Assembly (NCBI GenBank): GCA_902607625.1
Contig: CACLKR010000004.1
Span: 1 to 64,000, forward strand
Length of the DNA: 64,000 nt
Direction of reading: 5' to 3'
DNA from: an uncultured Pelagibacteraceae bacterium
GTDB lineage: Bacteria > Pseudomonadota > Alphaproteobacteria > Pelagibacterales > Pelagibacteraceae
Shown: piece after piece, positions 39,928 to 50,298 of the stretch
Layout of the letters: the number at the start of each line of letters is the position of its first letter
Position numbering within the stretch: the first letter of the stretch is position 1
Translations under genes and position numbers: made by a program
Notes under the pieces: model-generated
What the model was told of the DNA's origin: nothing
Database searches by the model: none
The model's input: only the letters and a program-made list of their open reading frames with translations

Positions 39928-40827
39928 TTAATTTCTTGGAAGTAAATTATTTGATTTTGCTGCATGGAGAATAGCTTTTTGCAGCTTTTCAAAAGCTTTT
40001 GTTTCGATTTGTCTTATTCTTTCTCTGCTAACTTTATATTTTTTACTTAAATCTTCCAAAGTAGGTACTTCTTCAGACAATCTTCGAGCAACTAATATTT
40101 CTTTTTCTCTTGGATTCAAAATACTCATTGAATCATCCATTAATTTTTTTCTTTGAGTAAGTTCTTGTTGATGAGAAAATTTTAATTCTTGATCAATTTT
40201 GTCGTCTATTATCCAATCTTGCCATTCTCCACCATTTTCATCTTTTATTGGATCATTGAGCGATTTTTCTTTTCCAAGCAATCGTCTATTCATTGAAACA
40301 ACTTCCTCTTTTTTCACATTTAATCTTTTTGATATTTCTTCAACATGTTCAATATTTAGATCGCCTGTATTATTTGGAGCTAATTGATTTTTAATTTTTT
40401 TTAAATTAAAAAAAAGTTTTTTTTGTGCAGAAGTTGTTCCCATTTTTACTAAACTCCATGACCTTAATATGTATTCTTGGATTGATGCTTTAATCCACCA
40501 CATTGCGTAGGTAGCTAATTTAAAACCTTTTTCTGGCTCAAACTTTTTAACTGCTTGCATTAATCCAATATTTCCTTCAGAGATCATTTCGTTCACGGGC
40601 AACCCATAGCCTCTATATCCCATTGCAATTTTTGCAACTAATCTTAAGTGGCTTGTGATTAATTTTTGAGCAGATTTTAGATCTCCTCTTTTTTTCCATC
40701 TTTTTGCTAACATGTACTCTTCCTTTGGATCAAGAATGGGAAATTTTTTAATTTGTGTTAGATAGTTAGATAAGCCACCATCTATTGATATAGCAGGTAA
40801 GTTCAAGTTAATTGTTTTTGTTGTCAT
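39928..40827 (-). CDS. rpoH: RNA polymerase heat-shock sigma factor RpoH (sigma-32)
   Basis: A 299-residue group 3 sigma factor. Region 2 is AQKLITSHLRLVAKIAMGYRGYGLP followed by EMISEGNIGLMQAVKKFEPEKGFKLATYAMWWIKASIQEYILRSWS. The RpoH box QKKLFFNLKK follows at about 138-147 and marks it as sigma-32 rather than RpoD. Region 4 has LEDLSKKYKVSRERIRQIETKAFEKL. A two-sigma-factor lifestyle (RpoD, RpoH) is known for SAR11. It lies 47 bp downstream of rluD's start side on the same strand. Confidence 0.95.
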   Translation of the reverse strand: MTTKTINLNLPAISIDGGLSNYLTQIKKFPILDPKEEYMLAKRWKKRGDLKSAQKLITSHLRLVAKIAMGYRGYGLPVNEMISEGNIGLMQAVKKFEPEKGFKLATYAMWWIKASIQEYILRSWSLVKMGTTSAQKKLFFNLKKIKNQLAPNNTGDLNIEHVEEISKRLNVKKEEVVSMNRRLLGKEKSLNDPIKDENGGEWQDWIIDDKIDQELKFSHQQELTQRKKLMDDSMSILNPREKEILVARRLSEEVPTLEDLSKKYKVSRERIRQIETKAFEKLQKAILHAAKSNNLLPRN

Positions 40828-40874
40828 TTGTGCAATGAACTATGTATTACTAAATTAAGGCAAATACAAGACGC

Positions 40875-41858
40875 CTAAATACTAGCTTTTTTAAGAGTTT
40901 TAATCAATCTGTCAAAATCTTCTGGTCTTCTCGCTTCAAAAAATACTTCTTTTCTAGTTCTAGGATGAAGAAAACCTAAATTTTTTGCATGTAAAGCTTG
41001 TCTATTAAAATCATTTATTTGATTTTCTATTTTTGGATCTATTTTTTTAAATTTTTTTTTTGACTTACCATAAGATTTGTCTCCCAAGATTGGATTTCCC
41101 TTAAAATTCATGTGAACTCTTATTTGATGCGTTCTTCCTGTTTGTAATTGACATTCTATAAGACTAATTTTTGGTAGATTTAAATTTTGAAAAATTTTTA
41201 GAGTTTTGTAATTTGTTATTGCCATTTTACCTTTTTCTTTTCTTACAGCCATAAGCTGCCTATTTTTTACGCTTCTAGATATTTTTTCTCTTATTTTTCC
41301 GTTTTGTGGTTTTAAAGAACCCCACACTAAAGCTTCATATATTCTTTTTATTGTATGATTGCTAAATTGTTGAGATAAATTTATGTGAGCGTTATCATTT
41401 TTTGCAACAACAATTACACCACTGGTATCTTTATCAATTCTATGAACTATACCAGGTCTTAATTTCCCCCCTACGCTTGAAAGATTGTTTTGATATTTGT
41501 ACAACAAACCATTCACAATTGTTTTTTCATAATTACCCGCTCCAGGATGCACCACAATTCCAGGGAGTTTATTAATGACAATTATATCATTGTCGTCATA
41601 TAAAATATTTAAAGGAATTTTATTTGGTTTAATAAAAGTTTCTTTCGGAGGGGGAAAATTAACTTTTATTTGATCGGCTTCTTTTATTTTTTTTGAAGGA
41701 TTATTAATTATAATATTATTTAATTTGACTTGACCATCACGAATCAGAGTTTGAAGCCTAGTTCTGCTTAATTCATTTATTTGTGATTGTAAAAATTTGT
41801 CAATTCTATATCCATGACAATTTGAAGGTACAATTATATTAAATATATCTTTTTTCAT
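40875..41858 (-). CDS. rluD: Ribosomal large subunit pseudouridine synthase D (RluD family)
   Basis: Makes pseudouridines in 23S rRNA. The 327-residue product has an N-terminal S4 RNA-binding domain (about 15-75) and the RluA-family catalytic motif HRIDKDTSG with Asp142. The TGRTHQIRVHM motif follows near the C-terminal third. In alphaproteobacteria rluD is found upstream of rpoH, as here (47 bp gap). Confidence 0.94.
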   Translation of the reverse strand: MKKDIFNIIVPSNCHGYRIDKFLQSQINELSRTRLQTLIRDGQVKLNNIIINNPSKKIKEADQIKVNFPPPKETFIKPNKIPLNILYDDNDIIVINKLPGIVVHPGAGNYEKTIVNGLLYKYQNNLSSVGGKLRPGIVHRIDKDTSGVIVVAKNDNAHINLSQQFSNHTIKRIYEALVWGSLKPQNGKIREKISRSVKNRQLMAVRKEKGKMAITNYKTLKIFQNLNLPKISLIECQLQTGRTHQIRVHMNFKGNPILGDKSYGKSKKKFKKIDPKIENQINDFNRQALHAKNLGFLHPRTRKEVFFEARRPEDFDRLIKTLKKASI

Positions 41859-41892
41859 TAATTATATTATATACTGTAAATAGCGTACTTAA

Positions 41893-41969
41893 GCGCTCGT
41901 AGCTCAATTGGATAGAGCGTCTGGCTTCGGACCAGAAGGTTGAGGGTTCAACTCCTTCCGGGCGCACCA
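41893..41969 (+). tRNA. tRNA-Arg (anticodon TCG)
   Basis: A complete 77 nt cloverleaf with encoded CCA (41967-41969). Acceptor GCGCTCG pairs with CGGGCGC (one T-G). The anticodon stem TCTGG/CCAGA encloses CTTCGGA with anticodon TCG, reading CGA. The T loop is GGGTTCAACTCC. It lies between rluD and the 2OG oxygenase gene, both on the minus strand, 8 bp from the latter. Confidence 0.97.
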
Positions 41970-41977
41970 AGATCTAT

Positions 41978-42850
41978 TTATTTTTTTGAGCCTGTCTTTC
42001 CTCTTCTAATGTATTTTTTTTCAAAGTTTTTTAATAATTGATAAAATTTGAAATTTCTTAAAAAATTTTTAAAATATTCTTTTTTTTCATCAGCGTCACC
42101 TTTAATACCTTTTCTACTTTTAAAAAAAGTTCTATTTTTCTTATGTTTGCTATATATTTCGTTTTGAGGGCGACCGGAAGAAAAATAATACAGAGCTATT
42201 GATTTTCTTGATATATCTTTGGAACAATTCAAAGGTTCCGGATGACCATGATTACTGAAGTCTGTAGTTGAAAAAATAACCATTGTATTAAAGGTGGGTG
42301 ATATTTTTTTTTCACACATCGACATGTTTTTGTTCCACAATTCTAAGAATCCCCCATAAGAATCTTTCCAATTTTTATTTAGGTAAATAAGTACATTTAC
42401 TCTTCTATCCAAATCAAGCGTTGGGTGTCGATTAAAATCTGTGTGAACTTTTAAAACACCACCGCTTTTAATTTCGTGAAGACCACCACCTTCTAATTGT
42501 GGATCGGATATAAGTTTTTCTTCAATTGATGTTATATTTTGTAAAAATGATAAAAAGGTATCAGAATTAAGAAAATCTATAAATGATTTAATGGTTGTAG
42601 GAAATTTATCATAATTTTTGTTGGATAATTTTATTTCATTTTTAATTTTATAATTTTGAGATCCATGTAATTTTGATAAATCAGGAAATTCATTAAGGAT
42701 TGTATTTAAAAAATCGTTATTGAAAAAATTATTAAGAGCTATATTCGGAAAAGGTTTAGCAGTTAGATAATTTTTTTTTTCTTTAAGTGCAAACTCTGTT
42801 AAATTTTGAAATTCTTCCGACAATATATGTTTTATATTCAAATTATCCAT
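41978..42850 (-). CDS. 2-oxoglutarate/Fe(II)-dependent oxygenase, prolyl hydroxylase-like
   Basis: A 290-residue protein with the double-stranded beta-helix fold of the 2OG-Fe(II) oxygenases. The HxD pair is His136 and Asp138 (KVHTDFNRHP), the distal His is 201 or 203 (NHGHPEPL), and Arg215 in SRKSIALYYF would bind 2-oxoglutarate. Relatives hydroxylate prolyl residues or sugars of surface molecules; the substrate is unknown. It overlaps the GT17 gene by 13 bp, so both likely modify the same surface polymer. Its C-terminal 50 residues are basic. Confidence 0.85.
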   Translation of the reverse strand: MDNLNIKHILSEEFQNLTEFALKEKKNYLTAKPFPNIALNNFFNNDFLNTILNEFPDLSKLHGSQNYKIKNEIKLSNKNYDKFPTTIKSFIDFLNSDTFLSFLQNITSIEEKLISDPQLEGGGLHEIKSGGVLKVHTDFNRHPTLDLDRRVNVLIYLNKNWKDSYGGFLELWNKNMSMCEKKISPTFNTMVIFSTTDFSNHGHPEPLNCSKDISRKSIALYYFSSGRPQNEIYSKHKKNRTFFKSRKGIKGDADEKKEYFKNFLRNFKFYQLLKNFEKKYIRRGKTGSKK

Positions 42851-43647
42851 TCTTTAAGCTTTTCTTTATTATCTATTATATATTTTGGGTAAGTATGATC
42901 TATATCAATTTTTTTATAGGAAAATTCCAGATCAAAGATATTTTTTTGCATTTTAATTTTTTCTATTATGCTTTCTTCATTTGCAAATTCGGGTTTGTTA
43001 CGTTCTCCATGGGAAAATGAAGAAATTTTTTTTAATAGATTTTTTGGACTTTGTAGATAAGAGAAATGCCAACCCCCATCCTTAATAATTTGTAAGTCTC
43101 TTATTTTATCAATTCTCCAAAAAGGATATTTTTTAAATTTCAAATCTCTAAGCCATTGCGGTGATTTAAGATCTTTTTTTAAGCAAATTTTTGATCCAAG
43201 CCACTCACCTTCTGTTACATTTAACAGATTTAGTTTGTAATCGAACTTTTTCTGAGCAAATACCGCATATCCACTTTTTTTATTGAATAGATTAAGTTTG
43301 TTTAAATCAGGTATTTCATCTACGTCTGATATAATTACTAAATCATTATCAGAACAATTTTTTAAACCGCGCATGATAGAATTTCTTTGATGTCTTTCAA
43401 CTAGAGAGTTTTGTCCTATATGTGCTTTTTTTATACTATCTAAAGTATCTTCAATTATTACATGAATAATTTTTTTCTTAAATTTCTTAAATTTTTCTAT
43501 ATCAAAATTTAATTTTTTATCACGGCCCTGATGATCGGTTGTAGATTCGGCGATCACAAAAAAATCAACGAATTCATCTAATATATTAAATCTTAAATCT
43601 AATACATTTTCCTCATTAAAAAATTGGAAGCAGTCATAGATTTTCAT
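42838..43647 (-). CDS. Glycosyltransferase family 17 protein
   Basis: A 269-residue protein with the GT17 pattern: MKIYDCFQFFNEENVLDLR at the start, VIAESTTDHQGR (about 31-42), the RHQRNSIMRGL stretch and the metal-binding-type DVDEIPD (Asp108, Asp110). The C-terminal GGWHFSYL segment is also typical. The family is named for a eukaryotic N-acetylglucosaminyltransferase; bacterial members are presumed to act in surface polysaccharide synthesis. It lies between the ABC-2 permease (4 bp) and the oxygenase (13 bp overlap), in one operon. Confidence 0.85.
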   Translation of the reverse strand: MKIYDCFQFFNEENVLDLRFNILDEFVDFFVIAESTTDHQGRDKKLNFDIEKFKKFKKKIIHVIIEDTLDSIKKAHIGQNSLVERHQRNSIMRGLKNCSDNDLVIISDVDEIPDLNKLNLFNKKSGYAVFAQKKFDYKLNLLNVTEGEWLGSKICLKKDLKSPQWLRDLKFKKYPFWRIDKIRDLQIIKDGGWHFSYLQSPKNLLKKISSFSHGERNKPEFANEESIIEKIKMQKNIFDLEFSYKKIDIDHTYPKYIIDNKEKLKEWII

Positions 43648-43651
43648 TTTT

Positions 43652-44443
43652 TTATTCTCCCATATTAATTAATGTGCCTTTTTTTCGCGCCCCATAAAAA
43701 GCTAAATAGAAAATAACAATGGCACCCGCAAAATAAAATAAATTTAGTGCTAATGCGGTCATGATATTGTTATAATTTACTACATTATTTACTAAAATAG
43801 ATCTTGCTTCCTCAAATAAATAAACCAATGGCAAACCTTTAGCTATTATTTGTAACCATTCAGGTAAAATTGATAGCGGATAATAAACACAACCTAATGG
43901 AGCTAAAATAAAAAGAGATGACCATGCTACATTTTCAAAAGCAGGGCCAAATCTTAAAAGTCCAGATGTGACAAGCAAACCCAATGTTGTTCCAAAAAGA
44001 TACAAACTTAAAAAAAGCAAAAACAGAGGAGGACCCATTTGTAATAAAGAAACTCCAAATAATGGATTCATTAAAATTATTGCAGGAATTATCCCAATCA
44101 AAGTTCTAAGTAAAGCGGTAGATGTTAGTGCGGTTATAATCTCACTTACTTTTAATGGCGAAACAAATAAGTTGGTAAAATTTCTACTCCAAATTTCTTC
44201 TAAAAATAACATGTTGAAGCTTATGCTTGATCTAAACAAAAAATCATAAAGAATTGCACAGCTTAAAATAACTCCAATGGTATTATTATAATAATCGCTA
44301 TACATAGTAAAAAATCGAGAAATAAAGCCCCAAAGAATTATTTGAATTGTTGGCCAATAAATTAAATCTAGGATTCTTGGAAAAGAGCCCTTGATCAAAT
44401 AAAGATGACGAATAGATAGCGCATATATTCTGTGAAATTTCAT
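43652..44443 (-). CDS. ABC-2 type transporter permease
   Basis: A 263-residue membrane protein with about six transmembrane segments (around 20-45, 55-75, 100-125, 130-160, 165-190 and 220-245) and an ABC-2 type GCVYYPLSILPEWLQ segment between helices 5 and 6. It pairs with the ATPase gene 1 bp upstream. Such two-gene systems export drugs, lipids or polysaccharides; the next genes are a glycosyltransferase and an oxygenase, so an envelope substrate is plausible. The substrate is not shown by the sequence. Confidence 0.87.
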   Translation of the reverse strand: MKFHRIYALSIRHLYLIKGSFPRILDLIYWPTIQIILWGFISRFFTMYSDYYNNTIGVILSCAILYDFLFRSSISFNMLFLEEIWSRNFTNLFVSPLKVSEIITALTSTALLRTLIGIIPAIILMNPLFGVSLLQMGPPLFLLFLSLYLFGTTLGLLVTSGLLRFGPAFENVAWSSLFILAPLGCVYYPLSILPEWLQIIAKGLPLVYLFEEARSILVNNVVNYNNIMTALALNLFYFAGAIVIFYLAFYGARKKGTLINMGE

Positions 44444-44444
44444 T

Positions 44445-45176
44445 TTATTCCCTAACTATTTTTAAAAAGGTTTCTTCTAAGTTTTTTCTTCCGTGCTTTT
44501 TGATTAAGTCATTGCATGTTCCTTTATCAATTATTTTGCCGTTCTTCATCATCATTACTTCATTACAAAGTCTTTCCACCTCATTCATGTTATGTGAAGC
44601 TAATAGGATAGTTGCACCTTTTTTTGATGCAAAGCTTTCTAAATAGGTTCTAATATAATCGCCTACGTCTGGATCGAGGCTTGCAGTTGGCTCGTCTAAA
44701 AGAAGTATTTCAGGGTCATTAATTAATGCTTTGGCTAAAGAAACTCTATTTTTTTGTCCAGAAGAAAGCTCACCAGTTTTTCTTGTTTTAAATTCAGATA
44801 AATTTAACTGTTTCATTAAATCCGAAATTTTATCTTTTAAATTTTTTGTCCCATACATTTTTCCATAAACTTTAAGATTTTCCTCAACTGTAAGTTTTTT
44901 TGGTAATTCAACATATGGAGAAATAAAATTCATTTTTTCTAATATTTTAGTTCTATTTTTTTCGCGCTCAATATTCTGACCGTTAATAAAAACAGTTCCA
45001 GAAGAGGGTTTAATTAATCCTAGCATCATGCCTATCGTAGTGGTTTTACCACAACCATTTGGTCCCAAGAGTCCGACTATTGATCCTTTATTAATTGTAA
45101 AGTTTATATTTTTAACAGCCTCAATATTATTGTAGCGCTTATTCAAATTTTTTATTTCAATAGAGATATTACTCAT
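44445..45176 (-). CDS. ABC transporter ATP-binding protein
   Basis: A 243-residue ATPase with Walker A GPNGCGKT (38-45), signature LSSGQKNRVSLAKAL (137-151), Walker B ILLLDEP (157-163) and the switch His in LASHNMNEVERL. The sequence is of the CcmA/DrrA type linked to ABC-2 permeases. It overlaps the tsaC end by 4 bp and precedes the permease by 1 bp. Confidence 0.93.
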   Translation of the reverse strand: MSNISIEIKNLNKRYNNIEAVKNINFTINKGSIVGLLGPNGCGKTTTIGMMLGLIKPSSGTVFINGQNIEREKNRTKILEKMNFISPYVELPKKLTVEENLKVYGKMYGTKNLKDKISDLMKQLNLSEFKTRKTGELSSGQKNRVSLAKALINDPEILLLDEPTASLDPDVGDYIRTYLESFASKKGATILLASHNMNEVERLCNEVMMMKNGKIIDKGTCNDLIKKHGRKNLEETFLKIVRE

Positions 45177-46129
45177 TTATTTGATGCCTTCTTTAATCTA
45201 TCATTTATCGCATAACCAATTCCTTTATTTGGTATTTTGATTACGGCAATTGATTTGAATTTTTTCTTCTTAACTTCTCTCATTGTTTTATATAAGTTAT
45301 TTGCTGCTTCTTTCAAGCTGCCTTTTTTGCTTAGATTAAAGTAGTTTCTTCCAACCTTAAATTTTTTACCAAATCCAATAAGTGCTTGGTTTTTTTTGGA
45401 ATTTTTTCTATTCAATTTTACTGGTATTCCAGGTGAATAGTGTAGTTTCGATTGACCTGGAGCTTTAATCTTTTTAGCATTTTTTTTTATTTTAATTTTT
45501 TTTTTCAAGACTTTTTTAATTTTTTCCAGAGTTACGCTGCCTGGTCTTAAAATAGAAGGTTTTCCTGTTAAATCCACTATAGTAGATTCGAGCCCAATTT
45601 TGCATTGGCCCCCATCTAGTATGAATTTAATTTTATTTCCAAATTCCTCAAACACATCTTTTGCAGATGTCGGGCTTAGTTTTGACGAAATATTTGCACT
45701 TGGTGCTGCAAGTGGAAATTTTAAAATATCAAGCAAATTTCGTGCAACTCTGTGTTTTGGTACTCTAACAGCTACAGTTTTTTTTCCAGCAGTTGCTATT
45801 ATTGAAATTCTCGATTTTTTCTTTTTTTTTAAGACAAAAGTAATTGGTCCTGGGCAAAAAGCATCATAGAGTTTCCTAAAATTTGTATTTAGAATCACAT
45901 CATTTTTTAAATCACTTAAGTTTTTAAAATGAATTATAAGAGGATTAAATAATGGTCTTCTTTTTAAATTAAATATTTTTTTTACAGATTTGTCCGAGTA
46001 AGCATTTCCAGCCAACCCATAAACAGTTTCTGTTGGTAGACCAATTACATTATTATTTTCTATGCTTTTTTTTACCTTTTTAAGGTTAATATAATTTGGT
46101 CTATATATATTTAAATAGATATTTTTCAT
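45173..46129 (-). CDS. tsaC: Threonylcarbamoyl-AMP synthase (Sua5/YrdC)
   Basis: Makes threonylcarbamoyl-AMP for the t6A modification of tRNAs. At 318 residues it is the long Sua5 form: the YrdC domain (about 15-205) with GLPTETVYGLAGNA, KRRPLFNPLIIH, AVRVPKH and APSANISSKLSPT, followed by a linker and a C-terminal Sua5 domain. The linker is very rich in lysine. It diverges from xseB across a 25 bp spacer. Confidence 0.93.
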   Translation of the reverse strand: MKNIYLNIYRPNYINLKKVKKSIENNNVIGLPTETVYGLAGNAYSDKSVKKIFNLKRRPLFNPLIIHFKNLSDLKNDVILNTNFRKLYDAFCPGPITFVLKKKKKSRISIIATAGKKTVAVRVPKHRVARNLLDILKFPLAAPSANISSKLSPTSAKDVFEEFGNKIKFILDGGQCKIGLESTIVDLTGKPSILRPGSVTLEKIKKVLKKKIKIKKNAKKIKAPGQSKLHYSPGIPVKLNRKNSKKNQALIGFGKKFKVGRNYFNLSKKGSLKEAANNLYKTMREVKKKKFKSIAVIKIPNKGIGYAINDRLKKASNK

Positions 46130-46154
46130 AATTTAATTAGTATACGGATATATT

Positions 46155-46394
46155 ATGAAATCAAAAAAGATTCCAGTTGATATAAAATCAAAATCAATAA
46201 AAGAAGCGCAAAATGAGATCAAAGAAATCATTGAAAACCTTGAGAGTACCGAGACAAATCTGGTGGAATCAATAGATAAATATAATAGAATGATGCAGTT
46301 AAATTACCATATTCAAGAGCAATTTAAGAAGAAATTAAAAGAAATTAAAGGGCACAATTTTGGTAATAACAAACAATCATCGACTAAAGATTAA
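46155..46394 (+). CDS. xseB: Exodeoxyribonuclease VII small subunit
   Basis: A 79-residue helical protein with the XseB pattern EAQNEIKEIIENLESTETNLVESIDKYNRMMQL (about 20-52). It forms the exonuclease VII complex with XseA, not present in the window. Position upstream of ispA and dxs is the standard arrangement. It ends 10 bp before the chosen ispA start. Confidence 0.88.
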   Translation: MKSKKIPVDIKSKSIKEAQNEIKEIIENLESTETNLVESIDKYNRMMQLNYHIQEQFKKKLKEIKGHNFGNNKQSSTKD

Positions 46395-46404
46395 AAACTA
46401 TCCC

Positions 46405-47289
46405 ATGAGAAATTTTTCAAATAAATTGAGTGGAATTGCAAATGATACAAACAATTATTTAAAAAATTTTTTTTTGAAAAGAGATAAATATTCATATTTA
46501 GTTAAGCCTATGAAATATGGTATTTTTTCAGGAGGAAAAAGATTTAGATCAGCTATTATTGTTAACACGGGTAAAATTTTTAATATAGATTATAAAAAAC
46601 TAATTACTATTGGAGCCGCAATAGAATGCGTACATTCTTATTCGCTAATGCATGACGACCTGCCCGCGATGGATAATGATGATCTAAGAAGAGGTAAACT
46701 TGCGGCGCATAAAAGATTTAACGAATTTACTGCAATCTTAGCTGGAAATTCCTTACTTACACTAGCGTTCGAGCTTTTGTCCAGTAAAAATTTAAAACTT
46801 TCTTCAAAGGTTAAAAATGAATTAATAACATCATTGGCAAATTATTCAGGTTTTTCAGGACTTGCTGGAGGTCAATATTTCGATCTCACTTTTGAAAATA
46901 AAAAAATATCAAAAAAAAGAATTATCGATATACAAAACAAAAAAACTGGAAAATTATTTGCTTTCTGTTGTGAGTGTTCAGGAATTATTAGGCAGCAAAA
47001 TTTTAATAAAAGGAAAATGTTAAAAGACATAGGCTCAGATATTGGTCTATTATTTCAAATCGCCGATGACCTAATTGATTTCAAAGGAGATAGCAAGATT
47101 GTTGGAAAACCCACAAAAAGAGATAAAAATAAAGGTAAGCCAACGTTGGTAAACTTACTTGGTTACAAAGAAACTCTAAATTTTGCAAATAATTTAAAAA
47201 ATAAAATAAACAACAAAATTAAAAATTATGGTATTAAATCTTACGATTTAATACAATCGGTAGAATTTATATTAGATAGAAAGTTTTAA
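46405..47289 (+). CDS. ispA: Farnesyl/geranyl diphosphate synthase IspA
   Basis: Short-chain trans-prenyltransferase condensing IPP and DMAPP to farnesyl diphosphate. I use the ATG at 46405 (294 residues); an in-frame start at 46360 would overlap xseB. The first aspartate-rich motif is HDDLPAMDNDDLRRG and the second is FQIADDLIDFKGD, with the GGKRFRS segment before them. The xseB-ispA-dxs order is conserved, and dxs follows with no gap. Confidence 0.94.
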   Translation: MRNFSNKLSGIANDTNNYLKNFFLKRDKYSYLVKPMKYGIFSGGKRFRSAIIVNTGKIFNIDYKKLITIGAAIECVHSYSLMHDDLPAMDNDDLRRGKLAAHKRFNEFTAILAGNSLLTLAFELLSSKNLKLSSKVKNELITSLANYSGFSGLAGGQYFDLTFENKKISKKRIIDIQNKKTGKLFAFCCECSGIIRQQNFNKRKMLKDIGSDIGLLFQIADDLIDFKGDSKIVGKPTKRDKNKGKPTLVNLLGYKETLNFANNLKNKINNKIKNYGIKSYDLIQSVEFILDRKF

Positions 47290-49209
47290 ATGACAAAAAA
47301 AAATTTATTGGATCAGATTCAATATCCTACAGATTTAAGGAAATTAAAAAAAGAAAAACTAAAACAATTGGCAAAGGAACTTAGAGAAGAATTGATAGAT
47401 GTTGTCTCAACAACTGGTGGTCATTTAGGAGCTGGTTTAGGCGTTGTTGAATTAACTGTCGCATTGCACTATGTGTTTAATACACCAAAAGATAAGTTGG
47501 TTTGGGATGTTGGGCACCAAGCTTACCCCCATAAAATAATTACTGGTAGAAGAGATAATATTAGAACTTTAAGAAAAGGTGGTGGTCTTTCAGGTTTTAC
47601 AAAAAGATCAGAAAGCGAGTATGATCCCTTTGGAGCTGCACATAGTTCAACTTCTATTTCTTCAACATTAGGAATGGCTGTTGCAAAAAGTTTATCGAAT
47701 AATTCTAACCATGTGATTGCAGTAATCGGGGATGGAGCTATGAGTGCTGGTATGGCCTACGAGGCGATGAACAATGCGGGAGCAATGAAATCAAAATTAA
47801 TTGTAATACTTAACGATAACGATATGTCCATAGCTCGACCCGTTGGTGCTATGAGCTCATATTTGGCAAGACTATTATCTGGAAAGACTTATTTTGGCTT
47901 TAGAGAAATAATAAAATTTATTACCTCTTTATTTTCAAAAAGATTTAAAGATAAGGCTGGTAAAGCTGAAGTGTTTATAAGAGATATAGTCTCGGGAGGA
48001 ACTCTTTTTAATGAACTAGGTTTTTATTATGTTGGGCCAATAGATGGTCACGATTTAGATAGTCTAGTTCCTGTTTTAAACAATGTTAAAAATTCAAAAT
48101 ATGACGGACCAATTTTAGTTCATCTTGTTACGAAAAAAGGTAAAGGATATAAGCCAGCTGAGGATTCAAGAGATAAATATCATGGTGTTGGTAAATTTAA
48201 TATTGTAACAGGAGAACAATCTAAATCGAAAACTAAAGTACCAACTTACACCAAAGTATTTGCTAACACTCTAGTTAAACATGCTGAGAATGATACCAAA
48301 ATTATAGGAATTACTGGAGCTATGCCATCGGGTACTGGCATGGACATCTTCGGAAAAAAATTTCCTGACAGAATGTTTGATGTGGGAATAGCCGAACAAC
48401 ATGCTGTGACATTTGCAGCCGGTTTAGCTACCGAAGGCTACAAACCTTTTGCAGCGATTTATTCTACATTTCTTCAAAGAGCTTACGATCAAGTTGTTCA
48501 CGATGTTGCTGTACAAAATCTTCCAGTTCGATTCGCGATTGATAGAGCAGGGCTGGTCGGTGCAGACGGACCCACACATGCAGGTTCCTTTGATATTACT
48601 TACTTGTCAACTTTACCAAATTTTGTAGTGATGGCTGCAAGTGATGAAGCCGAACTTGTTAGGATGATTAATACCGCAGTAAGTATTAATGACAGACCTA
48701 CCGCTTTTAGATATCCCAGAGGAAATGGCTTAGGTGTTGAACTTCCTGAAATTAATGAAATTTTAGAAATAGGAAAAGGAAAAATTGTCAAAGAAGGAAA
48801 CAAAGTTGCAATACTAAGTTTTGGAGGAAGATTACAAGAATGTTTAAAAGCTGCGAGCAAATTAGATGCTAAGGGAATCTCCACAACAGTTGCTGACGCA
48901 AGATTTGCTAAACCGCTCGATCAGAAATTAATTATGAATCTTTGTTTAAATCATGAAGTTTTGATAACTATTGAAGAAGGATCAATTGGTGGATTTGGTT
49001 CTCATGTTTTTCAAATGCTTTCAGAAAAAGGAATTTTTGATAAAGGTTTAAAAATAAGATCTATGATTTTACCCGATCAATTTATTGATCAAGATACTCC
49101 AGAAAATATGTATAAAACCGCAGGTCTAGATGCCGAAGCAATTGAACAAAAAATTCTTAATGCATTGAAATCGAATATAGTTATACCCAAAGCTAAACAA
49201 TTTAATTAA
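47290..49209 (+). CDS. dxs: 1-deoxy-D-xylulose-5-phosphate synthase
   Basis: First enzyme of the MEP isoprenoid pathway; TPP-dependent. The 639-residue product shows [14 protein letters not shown] (about 43-56), [12 protein letters not shown] (about 74-85), the TPP motif [17 protein letters not shown] followed by [10 protein letters not shown], the transketolase-like [13 protein letters not shown], and the C-terminal domain. It begins directly after ispA. Convergent with aroC with a 6 bp gap. Confidence 0.97.
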   Translation: MTKKNLLDQIQYPTDLRKLKKEKLKQLAKELREELIDVVSTTGGHLGAGLGVVELTVALHYVFNTPKDKLVWDVGHQAYPHKIITGRRDNIRTLRKGGGLSGFTKRSESEYDPFGAAHSSTSISSTLGMAVAKSLSNNSNHVIAVIGDGAMSAGMAYEAMNNAGAMKSKLIVILNDNDMSIARPVGAMSSYLARLLSGKTYFGFREIIKFITSLFSKRFKDKAGKAEVFIRDIVSGGTLFNELGFYYVGPIDGHDLDSLVPVLNNVKNSKYDGPILVHLVTKKGKGYKPAEDSRDKYHGVGKFNIVTGEQSKSKTKVPTYTKVFANTLVKHAENDTKIIGITGAMPSGTGMDIFGKKFPDRMFDVGIAEQHAVTFAAGLATEGYKPFAAIYSTFLQRAYDQVVHDVAVQNLPVRFAIDRAGLVGADGPTHAGSFDITYLSTLPNFVVMAASDEAELVRMINTAVSINDRPTAFRYPRGNGLGVELPEINEILEIGKGKIVKEGNKVAILSFGGRLQECLKAASKLDAKGISTTVADARFAKPLDQKLIMNLCLNHEVLITIEEGSIGGFGSHVFQMLSEKGIFDKGLKIRSMILPDQFIDQDTPENMYKTAGLDAEAIEQKILNALKSNIVIPKAKQFN

Positions 49210-49215
49210 GTCCTA

Positions 49216-50298
49216 TCAACCACACTGTGCGCGGTTTAACAGATAATGATCTAATAATACGCAGGACATCATAGCTTCACCAATTGGTACTGCTCTAATT
49301 CCTACACAAGGATCATGTCTACCTTTTACGGAGATTTTTGTATTCTTTCCTTTTCTATTAATAGTGTCTCTATTTGTTAAAATTGATGAAGTAGGTTTTA
49401 CTGCAAAGGAAGCAATAATTTCTTGACCAGAAGATATACCACCCAGTATTCCTCCAGCATTGTTAGATTTAAATTTTGCTTTACCTTTATTACTTCTAAT
49501 TTCATCAGAATTTTCTTCACCACTTAAATAGGCCGCGCTCATACCAGCTCCAACATTTACGCCTTTAACAGCATTGATGCTCATTAATGCACTTGCTAGG
49601 TCTGAATCTAGCTTTGAATAAATCGGGGCACCCAAACCTGCTGGTATGCCAGAAGCTCTTAATTCAATAATTGCACCACATGAAGAACCAGCTTTTCTTA
49701 TAGCAAGTAAATATTTTTCCCAAAGTTTGATTGATTTTTTATCGGGACAAAAAAATGGATTTTTTCTTATTTCTTTTTCGTTCCAATTATTTTTGTTACA
49801 ACCAAGAAGACCTAATTGAATAACTCCTCCTACGATTTTAAATTTTTTACCTATTAGTTTATTTAAGACAATTCTTGCAATCGCACCCGCCGCTACTCGT
49901 GACGCAGTTTCTCTTGCCGATTGTCTTCCGCCACCACGATAATCTCTCGTTCCATATTTTAAAAGATAAGTATAATCAGCATGACCTGGTCTAAATTTAT
50001 TTTTAATAGTTTCGTAATCTCTAGATCGTGCATCTTTGTTGTAAATAATCATAGAAATAGGTGTGCCTGTGGTTTTTCCTTGAAAGACACCAGATAAAAT
50101 TTCTACTTTGTCAGACTCTTTTCTTTGAGATGTAAATTTTGATTTTCCTGGACGTCTTCGATCCATATCTATCTGTATATTTTTTTCAGATAAAGCAATA
50201 TTAGGAGGGCAGCCGTCCACCACACAACCTATGGCTGGACCATGAGATTCTCCCCACGTAGTAAAACGAAATATCTTTCCAAAAGTGTTAAATGACAT
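49216..50298 (-). CDS. aroC: Chorismate synthase
   Basis: FMN-dependent last step of the shikimate pathway. The 360-residue product has the signatures [19 protein letters not shown] (about 17-35), [38 protein letters not shown] (about 118-139) and [17 protein letters not shown] near the C-terminus. The family length is about 360. The 5' end is close to pdxH, which runs the opposite way, with a 34 bp spacer. Confidence 0.97.
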   Translation of the reverse strand: MSFNTFGKIFRFTTWGESHGPAIGCVVDGCPPNIALSEKNIQIDMDRRRPGKSKFTSQRKESDKVEILSGVFQGKTTGTPISMIIYNKDARSRDYETIKNKFRPGHADYTYLLKYGTRDYRGGGRQSARETASRVAAGAIARIVLNKLIGKKFKIVGGVIQLGLLGCNKNNWNEKEIRKNPFFCPDKKSIKLWEKYLLAIRKAGSSCGAIIELRASGIPAGLGAPIYSKLDSDLASALMSINAVKGVNVGAGMSAAYLSGEENSDEIRSNKGKAKFKSNNAGGILGGISSGQEIIASFAVKPTSSILTNRDTINRKGKNTKISVKGRHDPCVGIRAVPIGEAMMSCVLLDHYLLNRAQCG

